A DNA stretch of 63,311 nt, from the NCBI GenBank assembly GCA_902788175.1, contig CADAJF010000014.1:1-63311 (forward strand), read 5' to 3'. Within the stretch, counting starts at the first letter, position 1. Each line of letters starts with the position of its first letter. Both the position numbers and the translations under genes were made by a program. Under the pieces are notes generated by a model. That model saw nothing but the letters and a program-made list of their open reading frames with translations. It was not told the origin of the DNA and searched no databases. Shown piece after piece: positions 15,902-24,566 of this stretch. The DNA is from an uncultured Bacteroidia bacterium (lineage in GTDB: Bacteria; Bacteroidota; Bacteroidia; Bacteroidales; UBA932).

Positions 15902-16815
15902 AGGCTCCCGGGGACACGCTGCGGGTCATGTTCTGGAATGTGGAGAACTTTTTTGATGCCAGAAGTGACAGCACCAGTGTGGCCGATACAGAGTTCTCCC
16001 CGGCCGGAGAGCGCCGCTGGGGCAGGAAAAGGTTCCGCACCAAGTGTCAGGCCGTTGCCAAAACCATACTTTGGGCGGCGTCGGAGCAGGGCGGCCTGCC
16101 GGACGTGATTGGCCTCTCAGAAGTGGAAAACGCCCGCGTACTGAAGGCCCTGCTGCAGGAGACAACCCTTCGGAAACTGGATTACCGGATAGTGCATTTT
16201 GACTCCCCGGACCCGCGGGGAATTGATGTGGCGCTGCTCTACAGGGCCTCCCGGCTGCAGCTGCAAAACGCAAAACCCTGCCACCTGTATGCGCAGGATT
16301 CCACCGTCCTGCCAACGCGCGATATCCTGCTGGCCAGCTTCTCCGGCGGCCTGTCTTTCCTCGTTAACCACCATCCATCCAAATACGGCGGGGCGGCCGT
16401 TTCGGAGCCTCGCCGGAAAATAGCCGTAGAGCGCCTCAGGCAGCTGGCCGATTCCCTGGCTGCGGCCGGACATGGGCACATCATAGCCATGGGGGATTTC
16501 AACGACACGCCGGAGAATCCGCTCTACAAGGGCCTGGAACCCAGCCTTTGGAACCTGGCTGCACCCCTTCACGAGAAAGGTGAGGGTACCATCAAGTACG
16601 AGGGCGCCTGGGAACTGATAGACATGTTTTTTGTGAGCGAAGCCTGCCTGCCCGCCTCCATGGAAATCCTCCATGTCCCCTTCCTGCAGGCCCCCGATGC
16701 CTCCCACGCTGGCACCAAGCCCCTCCGCACCTACTCCGGCCCCCGCTACGCAGGCGGTGCGTCGGACCATTGCCCGATATGGGTAAATATTCCCGTAAAT
16801 TTATTATCTTTGTAA
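15862..16815 (+). CDS. Endonuclease/exonuclease/phosphatase-family protein, 5' end rearranged
   Basis: Secreted or envelope member of the EEP superfamily (DNase I-like metal-dependent phosphodiesterases). Family motifs in order: MFWNVENFFD (residues 23-32), LSEVEN (85-90) with the metal-binding Glu, NHHPSKYGG, GDFNDTP, and the terminal SDHCPIW with the catalytic Asp-His pair. From ATG 15862 the protein is 317 aa. The ancestral start was probably ATG 15816, giving MRTLFLCLFLCLGPSNEAPG and a normal signal peptide; the 37-bp duplication now puts that ATG out of frame. The present form lacks the basic N-region. The gene may be silenced or in an 'off' phase. Confidence 0.8.
   Translation: MFLCLFLCLGPSNEAPGDTLRVMFWNVENFFDARSDSTSVADTEFSPAGERRWGRKRFRTKCQAVAKTILWAASEQGGLPDVIGLSEVENARVLKALLQETTLRKLDYRIVHFDSPDPRGIDVALLYRASRLQLQNAKPCHLYAQDSTVLPTRDILLASFSGGLSFLVNHHPSKYGGAAVSEPRRKIAVERLRQLADSLAAAGHGHIIAMGDFNDTPENPLYKGLEPSLWNLAAPLHEKGEGTIKYEGAWELIDMFFVSEACLPASMEILHVPFLQAPDASHAGTKPLRTYSGPRYAGGASDHCPIWVNIPVNLLSL
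16805..16812 (+). promoter_or_regulatory. -7 box upstream of galK
   Basis: TATCTTTG, lying in the last codons of the preceding gene, 27 bp before the galK ATG. No TTG at 20 bp spacing, so the -33 is uncertain. Confidence 0.55.
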
Positions 16816-16839
16816 GACACGCAACAACACAGCACAGAT

Positions 16840-17982
16840 ATGAAAACCAGAATCCAGGAAAAATTCAAATCCCTCTTCGGGACGGAGGGACAACTTTACA
16901 TGTCTTCCGGCCGTATCAATCTTATCGGCGAGCATACGGACTACAACGGCGGATATGTCTTCCCCGGCGCCATCGACTTTGGCATCATGGCGGCCATCGA
17001 GCCCAACGGGACAGACACTGTGAAGGCCTATGCCTTAGACCTCGAGGAGTACGTAGAGTTCAGCCTCCGCGAGGAAGACAAACCGGAACAGCACTGGCCC
17101 CGCTATATTTTCGGGGTGTGCATGGAAACGCTCAAGCGCGGCGGCAAGGTCCAGGGTTTCAACACCGTCTTTGCCGGCAATGTTCCCCTGGGTGCAGGAC
17201 TCAGCTCCTCGGCCGCCCTGGAGAGCGTTTTTGCCTTTGCCATCAACGAGATCAACGGCAACGGCATCGACAAATTCGAACTGGCAAAAATTGGCCAGAG
17301 CACAGAGCACAACTATTGCGGCGTCAAGTGCGGCATCATGGACCAGTTTGCCTCGCTCTTCGGCAAGGAGGGCTCCCTGATCCGGCTCAACTGCAAAACC
17401 GGGGAATACAAGTATTTCCCCTTCCATCCCAAGGGTTACAGGCTGGTTCTCCTGGACACCTGCGTAAAGCATAAGCTGGCCGACAGCGCCTACAACAAGC
17501 GCCGCGAGTCCTGCGAGCGGGCCGCCGCCGCCATCAAGAAGAACCATCCGGAGGTGGATTTCCTCTCGGATGCCAACCGCCTCTGGCTGGACGAAGTCCG
17601 CGGCCAGATTTCCCAGGAGGATTTCCTCCGCGCCGAATATGTGATCGGTGAAGTGCAGCGCGTGCTGGACGTGTGCGACGCCCTGGAGCGCGACGACTAC
17701 GAGACAGTGGGCGAGATGATGTACCAGACCCACTTCGGCCTGTCCCGCCTGTACGAGGTTTCCTGCGAAGAGCTGGATTTCCTGAACAAACTGGCCCGCA
17801 AGTGCGAGGTTACGGGTTCCCGCGTGATGGGCGGCGGCTTTGGCGGCTGCACCATCAACCTGGTGAAGGAAGAACTGTATGAGCCTTTCGTCCGCTCGGC
17901 CATAGAGCAGTTTACCCTTAAGTTCGGCCATGCGCCCAAGGTTTACAACGTGGTAATCAGCGATGGCGCCCGCAAGTTGTAA
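16840..17982 (+). CDS. galK: Galactokinase
   Basis: ATP-dependent phosphorylation of alpha-D-galactose to galactose 1-phosphate (Leloir pathway). The 380-aa GHMP kinase carries the galactokinase signature RINLIGEHTDYNGG (residues 25-38), the ATP-binding GAGLSSSAALE (118-128), the catalytic-Asp segment GIMDQFAS and the third GHMP motif GGGFGGCT near the C-terminus. Length matches the family (380-390 aa). The mutarotase of the same pathway occurs about 5 kb downstream fused to DHFR; galT and galE are not in the window. Confidence 0.95.
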   Translation: MKTRIQEKFKSLFGTEGQLYMSSGRINLIGEHTDYNGGYVFPGAIDFGIMAAIEPNGTDTVKAYALDLEEYVEFSLREEDKPEQHWPRYIFGVCMETLKRGGKVQGFNTVFAGNVPLGAGLSSSAALESVFAFAINEINGNGIDKFELAKIGQSTEHNYCGVKCGIMDQFASLFGKEGSLIRLNCKTGEYKYFPFHPKGYRLVLLDTCVKHKLADSAYNKRRESCERAAAAIKKNHPEVDFLSDANRLWLDEVRGQISQEDFLRAEYVIGEVQRVLDVCDALERDDYETVGEMMYQTHFGLSRLYEVSCEELDFLNKLARKCEVTGSRVMGGGFGGCTINLVKEELYEPFVRSAIEQFTLKFGHAPKVYNVVISDGARKL

Positions 17983-18577
17983 TCATTGTCAGCAAAAGAC
18001 GGAAATACCTGTCCGTCAAAGTATTAACACCGCCCTTGATCCGGAAGTCAAAGCCCGGGTCAAGGACGGTTCCCTCTTTGTGTGGGAGTGCCCTTACTGC
18101 GGCCACCGCAACCTGGCGGTGTACCAGACACTCTACCATGACCCGGACAACCGCCTTATGGTATGGCTGCTGCCCGGTGAGCAGCAGGCTCCCCGGGCCG
18201 TGGAAGAGGCAGTCAAGGACCTGGAGGGATATACCCTTCGGCTGGTACGGAATGTAGGGGATTTGGTGGAAAAGGTGAACATCCACGACGCCGGCCTGGA
18301 AGACACCGTCCTGGAAATGTGCAAGTGGGTGACGCGCCGCGAATTATCGGCCAAGAACCCCGCTGCCATGGATGCTTCCCTTAAATTTGTCCGGCTTGAG
18401 GGCGCCGACAACGAACTGGTGATGGCCTTCCCCCTGGACGGCCAGATGCAGGTGGTGAACGTGGGCTTCAACGTCTATGAAGACGCCCGCGGCATCCTTT
18501 CCCGCCACCCCGCCATCCGCCCCGCCCCCGGCTTCGCCCAAATAGACCCCGCCTGGATAGACCAATTCTTCCGCTAA
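17963..18577 (+). CDS. CpXC-domain protein
   Basis: 204 aa. N-terminal zinc-ribbon-like pair CNHC (Cys6, Cys9) and CPYCGH (Cys43, Cys46) is the CpXC domain pattern. The rest is a mixed alpha/beta region ending PAWIDQFFR. Function of the family is unknown. The ATG at 17963 lies 20 nt inside galK, so it is probably translationally coupled, although no link to galactose metabolism is known. Confidence 0.75.
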   Translation: MAPASCNHCQQKTEIPVRQSINTALDPEVKARVKDGSLFVWECPYCGHRNLAVYQTLYHDPDNRLMVWLLPGEQQAPRAVEEAVKDLEGYTLRLVRNVGDLVEKVNIHDAGLEDTVLEMCKWVTRRELSAKNPAAMDASLKFVRLEGADNELVMAFPLDGQMQVVNVGFNVYEDARGILSRHPAIRPAPGFAQIDPAWIDQFFR

Positions 18578-18618
18578 TCGGCCCGATACCTAACCCCTTG
18601 ACCCACAGTCGTTTCCTA

Positions 18619-18651
18619 AAATCAATCGTTGCAAAATGCAACGATTGATTT
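18619..18651. repeat. 33-bp palindromic repeat, copy 1
   Basis: Perfect arms AAATCAATCGTTGCA and TGCAACGATTGATTT around a 3-nt spacer, between convergent genes. A-run and T-run at the ends let it act as a two-way terminator. Weaker symmetry continues outward. No other feature seen in 18578-18700. Confidence 0.9.
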
Positions 18652-18700
18652 CTGTAATCGGCTCACACAGAGCCACTTGCGCATCACGAAAAATGGCCCT

Positions 18701-21700
18701 TTAAAAGTCCATGTTGTAGATGAGGCTGAGGGACCAGGGGCGCTCCTGCTGGGTGGAGGGGTACCAGGAGCCGCCAAGGTAGGAGAAGGAAAGGCCCAGG
18801 GAGGAGCTGTAGGGAAGGATCAGCTTGGAAAGCTCTGCGGTAAGGTCTGCGCCTGCGCTCCAAAGATTGCTGCCGCCCCCAAGGCCGGTGAAATCCCCGT
18901 GGGGGGTGAGCACAAAATGCGTGATATAGGCCACTCCGGGAATGGAAATGTCGCCGAAGGAGAAGGGAATGGCATAGTCCGCCGTCACCTTCCACTGCAA
19001 GGGGTGCTCCTGTGCCAGCAGGGAGCCGGCGGCGGAGTCAAAGCCCCGGGGGAGCGTCTGAACCGCTAACTCGCCGAACACCAGGCCTTTGGGCCGAATC
19101 TGCTGCTGCACAATGCCCGTAAGCTTGAGGCCCTGCGGACGGAAGAGCCCCGGCAGGTAGCCGTAAAGGTAGCCGTAAATGTTGGGGGTGAAAAGGGCTG
19201 TCTGTCCCGGCCTGAGGTTGGCGCCTGCTTCTGCCCCTATGCCCAGTCGGGGATACACCTGCCTGGAAGCTTTGGAAAGCATGGCATAAGCGCGAACAGA
19301 TACGCTCAGGCGCTGCATGGGCACATTCCCGCCTTCTCCAAAGGACGTGAGCAAATAAAAGGTAGAGAGTCCTTTGAAATACATTTCCGGAGCCGACAAC
19401 AGAACCGGTTCCGTTGCCATCCAGTTGTTGGAAAGGGTGTATTTGAGCTGCGGGACAAAGCCATAGTTCACCCCGTGCCGACGGACGGAAAGGGGAATAT
19501 AGGCCCGCAGGGAAGCCTCAAAGAGGGGGCCGGACATCGTTTGGAATGTACTTGCCTGGCGCATGGAACTCCCGTTGTCATAGCGCTTTATCAAATATTG
19601 CCTGGCGCTGCGGTCTCCCAGGTCAAACGAGGCTTCAAAAACGGGGTACAGGCCAGTGTACAGGAGTTTTGCGTGAAGGGCATTGCGCCAGTTGTTGGGA
19701 TTGTCCGGGCTGGGATGGAGGCTGTAGCCCACCATGCCGGACACTGTTCCCAGCGTATTCTGGAAGTAGCCGCTGAGCCCCAGGGCCGCCGTTTTGTACG
19801 ACAGGTCCATGGAGCCCTCCGTCACGGCGTCGTAGTTCACATACAGCGGCAACCAGGTATGCAGCCGCAGCGGGTGAAGAATTTTCCGGTAACGCACAGG
19901 CCGGCTCATGGGGACGGCCGATTCCAACTGCACCGAAGCCCCCAGCGCCTGCTCCTGCGAGGCAATGGTATCGGCCAGGAAATAGGCGTGGGTGTCCGTG
20001 AAAGAGACTTCTCGGGGCTGCAGAGCCTGGAGCGGTGTGCGGAACAGCTGCATGCCTTCCAGCGTTTGCGCCGCGCAGTAGAGGTACTCCCCGTCGAAGC
20101 AGGGATCCGAGGCGCCGTAACGCGTGCTTGTCATTTGCAGCAGGCGCCCCTCCCCGGGGTAGTAGCGGTAGTATTCGTTCACGCCCGTGCGGTCCGACAC
20201 CCAGTCCACAAAACCCTCTCCGCTGCCCAGATTCACCACTTTCTGGATGCTGGGAGGCAGCACTTGTGCCCAGTCTCCGTCTGCTCCAATGCGGTAAATC
20301 CCCGCACCCTGGGTTGATATCCCCGCAAGGAAAACCTCCTCCCCGTACCAGCCGAATTCTGTGGGCTGGATGCCGTCCGGGACGCGTATGCGGCGGAGCT
20401 GCTGGCCACTATCGGCACAAAGGAAGACCACGAAGTTCTCTCCGCCGGGAAGGTATTCGGCCGCTACCAGCTGCTTTCCGTCCATGGAAGGGCTGGCGTT
20501 GTGATAGTAGTGGCCTGTTGCCAGGTCCTGCGTGTTGCCAGTATTCAAGTCATAATAAACCACAACGCTGCTGCCGCCCAGCTTCCAGCGGGGATCCTGC
20601 CGTTTCTCCGTCCAGTAAAGCCGGTTCCGCACAGGGTCCAGAAACAGAGAGGTTTCCACGGATTGGAAATACCTGAGCCTTACGGTTTTACCATCTTTGA
20701 TGGCAAGCAGTTCCGGCGTGCGTACAGGGCCGCTTCGCAGGGCATACAGGGTCCCGTCCGGACCTGCCTGCGGCGAACTGTAATTCACGGGGAAGGGTTC
20801 CCCGGGAGTGATCTGCTCCATTTCCTGGAAGGGAGCGCGGGCAGCCGCATCGGCCTGCCAATGCGCGTTGACGCTGTCCAGGATTTCGCGGAAAGTATCA
20901 TCGAAGCGAGTCCCTTGCCGTTTTTCTTTTAAGCTGTGCCTGAAATTGGCCGACAACAAGTAAGGCCGACGCCGGGCATTTTCCGCCGTCTCCTTCATGA
21001 TAAGCGGGTCTCCGGTAAGGTAGCGGCTGCCGGCAACGGTAAGGTAACCCTGTGCGTAATGGTCCGGCGTGATACGCCTGTAGGAGCCGTAGCGCCAGCG
21101 GAACCAACTGCGCTTGTCTCCCTGGTCCAGGGCTACGCGGTAATAATTCAGGAAATCGGCCGTGCGGGCGCGCGTACCAAGGCCGAAACCCGTCTCTACC
21201 GTAACTGCATCTCCTTCCCCCAGCGCATGGCCTACAAAGAGTTGATAGGCAATGGGATTCCAGGCATCACCGGTAAGGCGGCGCAGGAAGCGGATGCCGG
21301 GCTTTTGCAGTTGGGCCTGGTGGCGGGGCTCATGCGACGCCAGCTGAATGGGCCAGGGAGAAGGGATGGTGTTGTAAGCGTCCGGCTGGGTGTATAAGTC
21401 GAAGCGTTGGGGCGCCCAGCCCACTGACCCGTTGGAGTAGGGGTTGTAGGCATGAAGAACGACGGGCATCTTGCGGGACTGGCCCTCTCCCGGGATAAAG
21501 CCGTAACTGCGGCCCACGGGGACGCGGAACTGCTCCAGCAGGCGGCCGTAAGTGCGGGCCAGGGAATCTGCTCCTTCTGGATAAATCAGCTGATAATGAG
21601 GCGTTTGTATGGTAAACCAGCGGAGATGGCCGGGATCGTCACCGGCCAGGTAAAACTGCGCCTTCAGGGGCAGGGCCGCCAGCAGCAGGGCCAGCAGCAG

Positions 21701-21718
21701 CAAAGTCTTCCGCATCAT
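18701..21718 (-). CDS. Outer-membrane protein: zincin-like domain, beta-propeller, C-terminal barrel
   Basis: 1005 aa with a signal peptide (LLLLALLLAALPLKAQ, residues 5-21). Residues 30-250 resemble a gluzincin: HEPRH at 129-133 fits HExxH and GEGDA (Glu168) could supply the third zinc ligand. The middle (about 300-620) has repeated WD40-like/TolB-like blades (HYYHNASPSMDGKQLVAAEY, EFGWYGEEVFLAGIS, GASDPCFDGEYLYCAA). The last 350 residues are amphipathic strands ending in YNMDF with a terminal Phe, as in outer-membrane barrels. Homologs exist as conserved uncharacterised Bacteroidales proteins; peptidase activity is inference from the motif. ATG 21715 is an equally good start. Confidence 0.75.
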   Translation of the reverse strand: MMRKTLLLLALLLAALPLKAQFYLAGDDPGHLRWFTIQTPHYQLIYPEGADSLARTYGRLLEQFRVPVGRSYGFIPGEGQSRKMPVVLHAYNPYSNGSVGWAPQRFDLYTQPDAYNTIPSPWPIQLASHEPRHQAQLQKPGIRFLRRLTGDAWNPIAYQLFVGHALGEGDAVTVETGFGLGTRARTADFLNYYRVALDQGDKRSWFRWRYGSYRRITPDHYAQGYLTVAGSRYLTGDPLIMKETAENARRRPYLLSANFRHSLKEKRQGTRFDDTFREILDSVNAHWQADAAARAPFQEMEQITPGEPFPVNYSSPQAGPDGTLYALRSGPVRTPELLAIKDGKTVRLRYFQSVETSLFLDPVRNRLYWTEKRQDPRWKLGGSSVVVYYDLNTGNTQDLATGHYYHNASPSMDGKQLVAAEYLPGGENFVVFLCADSGQQLRRIRVPDGIQPTEFGWYGEEVFLAGISTQGAGIYRIGADGDWAQVLPPSIQKVVNLGSGEGFVDWVSDRTGVNEYYRYYPGEGRLLQMTSTRYGASDPCFDGEYLYCAAQTLEGMQLFRTPLQALQPREVSFTDTHAYFLADTIASQEQALGASVQLESAVPMSRPVRYRKILHPLRLHTWLPLYVNYDAVTEGSMDLSYKTAALGLSGYFQNTLGTVSGMVGYSLHPSPDNPNNWRNALHAKLLYTGLYPVFEASFDLGDRSARQYLIKRYDNGSSMRQASTFQTMSGPLFEASLRAYIPLSVRRHGVNYGFVPQLKYTLSNNWMATEPVLLSAPEMYFKGLSTFYLLTSFGEGGNVPMQRLSVSVRAYAMLSKASRQVYPRLGIGAEAGANLRPGQTALFTPNIYGYLYGYLPGLFRPQGLKLTGIVQQQIRPKGLVFGELAVQTLPRGFDSAAGSLLAQEHPLQWKVTADYAIPFSFGDISIPGVAYITHFVLTPHGDFTGLGGGSNLWSAGADLTAELSKLILPYSSSLGLSFSYLGGSWYPSTQQERPWSLSLIYNMDF

Positions 21719-21724
21719 ACCTTA

Positions 21725-21755
21725 CAAAATTAAGAATCTGTTTTGAATAATTCAA
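21725..21755 (-). promoter_or_regulatory. Promoter of the zincin/barrel gene
   Basis: On the minus strand: TTG (21755-21753), 20 bp, TAATTTTG (21732-21725), then 6 nt to the ATG. It lies within copy A of the conserved upstream module. Confidence 0.75.
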
Positions 21756-21807
21756 TACATTCTTTACGCTTCTTTTTGGTAAATATTCACCGAAAAATTT
21801 CGAACAT
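21730..21807 (-). repeat. Conserved upstream module, copy A
   Basis: About 78 bp, roughly 85% identical by eye to 30095-30173. The gene-proximal end reads TTCAAAACAGATTCTTAA on the minus strand and the distal end contains ATGTTCGAAATTTTT. It is placed directly before the start of the 18701-21718 gene and includes its promoter. Confidence 0.75.
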
Positions 21808-21822
21808 CTAAAGGAAAAAAAG

Positions 21823-21830
21823 TAATTTTG
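21823..21830 (+). promoter_or_regulatory. -7 box of the thioredoxin-like lipoprotein gene
   Basis: TAATTTTG, 6 nt before ATG 21837. Confidence 0.6.
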
Positions 21831-21836
21831 TGGAAA

Positions 21837-22787
21837 ATGAAGTTGAGAATCCTCTTAGTGACGGCCTTGCTGGCCATCCTCTCCTGCGGACCCCGGAAAA
21901 AGGCCCCCGCATCCCTGGTACGTCCGTTCCCCTCGGCAGAGGTTCCCCTGATGGTGTCGGACCCCCTGGAGCGCATGCAATGGCGAAGCCTCCACTTCTG
22001 GGACCGTTTTGCCGCGCCGGACAGCCTTTACCACAGCGACTCCCTGACGGTCAACGGCGTCCCTGCCCAGGAGCTGGAAGCACAGGTGGGGCTTTACGTC
22101 ACGCTGTTGGAGCAACTTCCGCCGCAGGAGGGTATCCGCTGCGTGGAGCGCTGCTTTGAGCAGATATCGGCCTTTCAAGAGGCTCATCCGGAGGGGCCGG
22201 TGTTTGAGCGGATGGAAAAGCTCTTAAGCCGATACCTCTATGACCCTAACTCCCCCGTCCGCAGCGAGTTGCTGTACCAGCCCTTTGCCCGGCGGCTTTC
22301 CACATCCCCCTTTGTGGAGGAGGTGGAGCGGATGCGATATGAGCGGGAGGCGTCCCTTTGCGGGCTAAACCAACCCGGAACGCCGGCAACCGATTTTCAC
22401 TTTATCGACAGTTTTGGACGGCGGCGCAGCCTCTATGGGATTGATGCAGGGCTGCTGTTGCTGATCTTCGGCAATCCGGACTGCCAGGCCTGCCGGGACA
22501 TCAATGCGCAACTGTCTGGAAACCAAGAAATTTCTGCGCTGCTTTCTTCCGGGGAGCTCAAGGTGGTGGCCGTGTACATAGACCAGGATATAGAGCGCTG
22601 GAAAGAGCACGTTGCAGAGTATCCCGCCACCTGGATCAGCGGTTATGACCCCACCTGCACTATCCGCACAGACCTGCTGTACCACGTGCGCGCCATCCCG
22701 TCCTTGTACCTGTTATCGGCTAACAAAACCGTCCTTCTCAAAGACGCCACCCCCGAAGCCCTTTTCGCCGCCATCGCCGCCCAATAA
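21837..22787 (+). CDS. Lipoprotein with helical domain and thioredoxin-like domain
   Basis: 316 aa from ATG 21837; an in-frame TTG at 21828 lies inside the -7 box and is rejected. Signal peptide ends LLAILSCG with lipobox Cys17. Residues 30-180 are helical and resemble the DUF5106-type domain found in front of Bacteroidota thioredoxins. From about residue 190 a thioredoxin-like fold follows (GTPATDFHFIDSFGRRRSLYG, LLIFGNPDCQACRDI with a CxxC, and a cis-Pro-like VRAIPSLYLL). Likely a periplasmic disulfide or redox protein. Divergent from the barrel gene. Confidence 0.75.
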   Translation: MKLRILLVTALLAILSCGPRKKAPASLVRPFPSAEVPLMVSDPLERMQWRSLHFWDRFAAPDSLYHSDSLTVNGVPAQELEAQVGLYVTLLEQLPPQEGIRCVERCFEQISAFQEAHPEGPVFERMEKLLSRYLYDPNSPVRSELLYQPFARRLSTSPFVEEVERMRYEREASLCGLNQPGTPATDFHFIDSFGRRRSLYGIDAGLLLLIFGNPDCQACRDINAQLSGNQEISALLSSGELKVVAVYIDQDIERWKEHVAEYPATWISGYDPTCTIRTDLLYHVRAIPSLYLLSANKTVLLKDATPEALFAAIAAQ

Positions 22788-22843
22788 CGTTTTCAGCCCC
22801 GTATTTTGTGATACGTAAGTGCGTCAGTATGAGCGTGTTACAG

Positions 22844-22876
22844 AAATCAATCGTTGCAAATTGCAACGATTGATTT
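22844..22876. repeat. 33-bp palindromic repeat, copy 2
   Basis: Same perfect 15-bp arms as copy 1 around a different 3-nt spacer, between convergent genes. Probable bidirectional terminator. Confidence 0.9.
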
Positions 22877-22914
22877 TAGGAAACAGCTGATAATCAAGCG
22901 GTTAAATATCACGG

Positions 22915-22941
22915 AGATTCCCGGTCAGGCAGGGAATGACG
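22915..22941 (-). repeat. 27-bp palindromic repeat, intergenic copy
   Basis: Minus-strand reading CGTCATTCCCTGCCTGACC then GGGAATCT. ATTCCC pairs with GGGAAT. Two further copies lie inside yfhO. The remainder of 22788-22973 shows nothing else. Confidence 0.8.
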
Positions 22942-22973
22942 AGCAGGGGCGGGGATGGCAGGGCCGATGGGGT

Positions 22974-24518
22974 TTAGCGGGCGTCGAAGACCCAGATGAT
23001 GGCTTCTTCCATCACTTCGCCGGGGCGGAGGATGACGGAGCCGGGGAAATCCGGGCGATTGGGGGAGTCCGGGCAGTGCTGGCACTCGATGGCTACGGCG
23101 TCGTAGTCCTGGTGGGCGCGGCCGCTTTTCCCCTGGGGGCAGCCCTTGAGCCAGTTTCCGGTGTAGATTTGCACGGCGGGCTGGGTGGTGAGCACTTCCA
23201 GATGGCGGCCGGAGGTGGCACCCCAGAGCTCTGCCGCCGTGCTTAGCTGGCCAGGCATAGCCCCGTCGATGAGATAGCAGTTGTCATAACCCTTCCCATA
23301 CTTGAGGGCCGGAAAATCCGCCTCTATATCCCGGCCGATAGGCTTGGCCTCCACAAAATCCATGGGCGTACCGGCAACGTCCGCCGGCTCTCCGCAGGGA
23401 ATAAGGGTTTCGTCCGTGGGGAGCCACTGCGAGGCGTTCAGCTCCAGTTTGTGACCCAGGACGCTGCCGGAGCCTTCCCCGTCCAGGTTAAAGTACACAT
23501 GGTTGGTGAGGTTCACCACCGTGGGCTTGTCCGTCTGGGCCGTGAGGATGAGTTTGAGGGAATTGTCCTCTCCCCAGCTGTAGTGGGCCACGGCCTTGAG
23601 GTTGCCGGGATAGCCGGCCTCCCCGTCCTTGGAATAGTAGAGGAATTCTACGGCGTTACCTTCGATGCGGCTTTCCCAAACCTGGTTCTGGAAGCCTTCC
23701 GGGCCGCCGTGCAGGTGGTTGGGGCCGTTGTTGATGGGCAGGGTGTATTCCACGCCGTCCAGGGTGAACTTGCCCTTGGCGATACGGTTGGCATAGCGGC
23801 CTGGGATTTTGCCGGAGCAGGGGCCGTCTGCAAAGTAATCCTGGGCATTTTTGTAGCCAAGGACTACATCTCCCAGCTTGCCGTCCTTGTCCGGCACCAC
23901 AATGGATACGATGCCAGCGCCCACAGAGCAAAGCTGCACGTAAGCGCCGGAGCTGTTTTTGAGGGTGTAGAGGAAAATCTCCTTTCCATCGGGAGAACTG
24001 CCCCAAAGCTGTTTGGTAATCATAGTCCTTTTCTTATAAACCACAAACTCGAAGGGAAAACCGGTTTCCGGGTCCACAAAGGTTTCCGAGGTGCTTTCTC
24101 GCTCCCAGACAGCCGGGTCGATGACAGGGAAGAAGGCATCTGCTTCTTCCAAAACGGTATGTACGTGGGTGATGTACAGCCTGTCCATATCCTCCAGGGC
24201 TGCCTTGTACACAGAAGCCCCGCCCATGATGAAGCATTTTTCCGCGCCGGTTTGGGCCGCCTGGGCATACGCCTCCTCGAAGGAATACACGCAGCTGACT
24301 TCCGGAATAGGGTCTCCGCCCAGGTTCAAGACAATGTTCTTGCGATGGGGCAGCGGACGGAAGGGCAGCGAAAAGTAGGTATTCCGGCCCATAATCACCG
24401 GATAGCCCTTGGTGGTGGCCTTGAAGTACTTCAGGTCCTGGGCAATGTGCCAGGGAAGGGCGTTTTTTATGCCGATGCCCCAGTTATCGGCAACAGCTAC
24501 GATCAGACATTTTTCCAT
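22974..24518 (-). CDS. Dihydrofolate reductase - aldose 1-epimerase fusion
   Basis: 514 aa in one open frame. Residues 1-164 are a complete DHFR: ALPWHIAQDLKYFK with Asp28, GYPVIMGRNTYFS, KCFIMGGASVYK. Residues 166-514 are a complete galactose mutarotase: GPNHLHGGPEGFQNQVWE, NLTNHVYFNL with catalytic His, and AIECQHCPDSPN with catalytic Glu. The junction YKKRT-MITKQ has no linker. In the +1 frame a TGA overlaps the galM ATG (ATGA), so one extra A in the AAAA run (plus-strand TTTT at 24029-24032) could have fused two overlapping genes. DHFR serves thymidylate/folate metabolism with thyA upstream; GalM belongs to galactose metabolism. Confidence 0.85.
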   Translation of the reverse strand: MEKCLIVAVADNWGIGIKNALPWHIAQDLKYFKATTKGYPVIMGRNTYFSLPFRPLPHRKNIVLNLGGDPIPEVSCVYSFEEAYAQAAQTGAEKCFIMGGASVYKAALEDMDRLYITHVHTVLEEADAFFPVIDPAVWERESTSETFVDPETGFPFEFVVYKKRTMITKQLWGSSPDGKEIFLYTLKNSSGAYVQLCSVGAGIVSIVVPDKDGKLGDVVLGYKNAQDYFADGPCSGKIPGRYANRIAKGKFTLDGVEYTLPINNGPNHLHGGPEGFQNQVWESRIEGNAVEFLYYSKDGEAGYPGNLKAVAHYSWGEDNSLKLILTAQTDKPTVVNLTNHVYFNLDGEGSGSVLGHKLELNASQWLPTDETLIPCGEPADVAGTPMDFVEAKPIGRDIEADFPALKYGKGYDNCYLIDGAMPGQLSTAAELWGATSGRHLEVLTTQPAVQIYTGNWLKGCPQGKSGRAHQDYDAVAIECQHCPDSPNRPDFPGSVILRPGEVMEEAIIWVFDAR

Positions 24519-24566
24519 AGGATGACAAGTTTAATGGCCTGCGCCGGCCTTTTACGTTGCAGCGGG

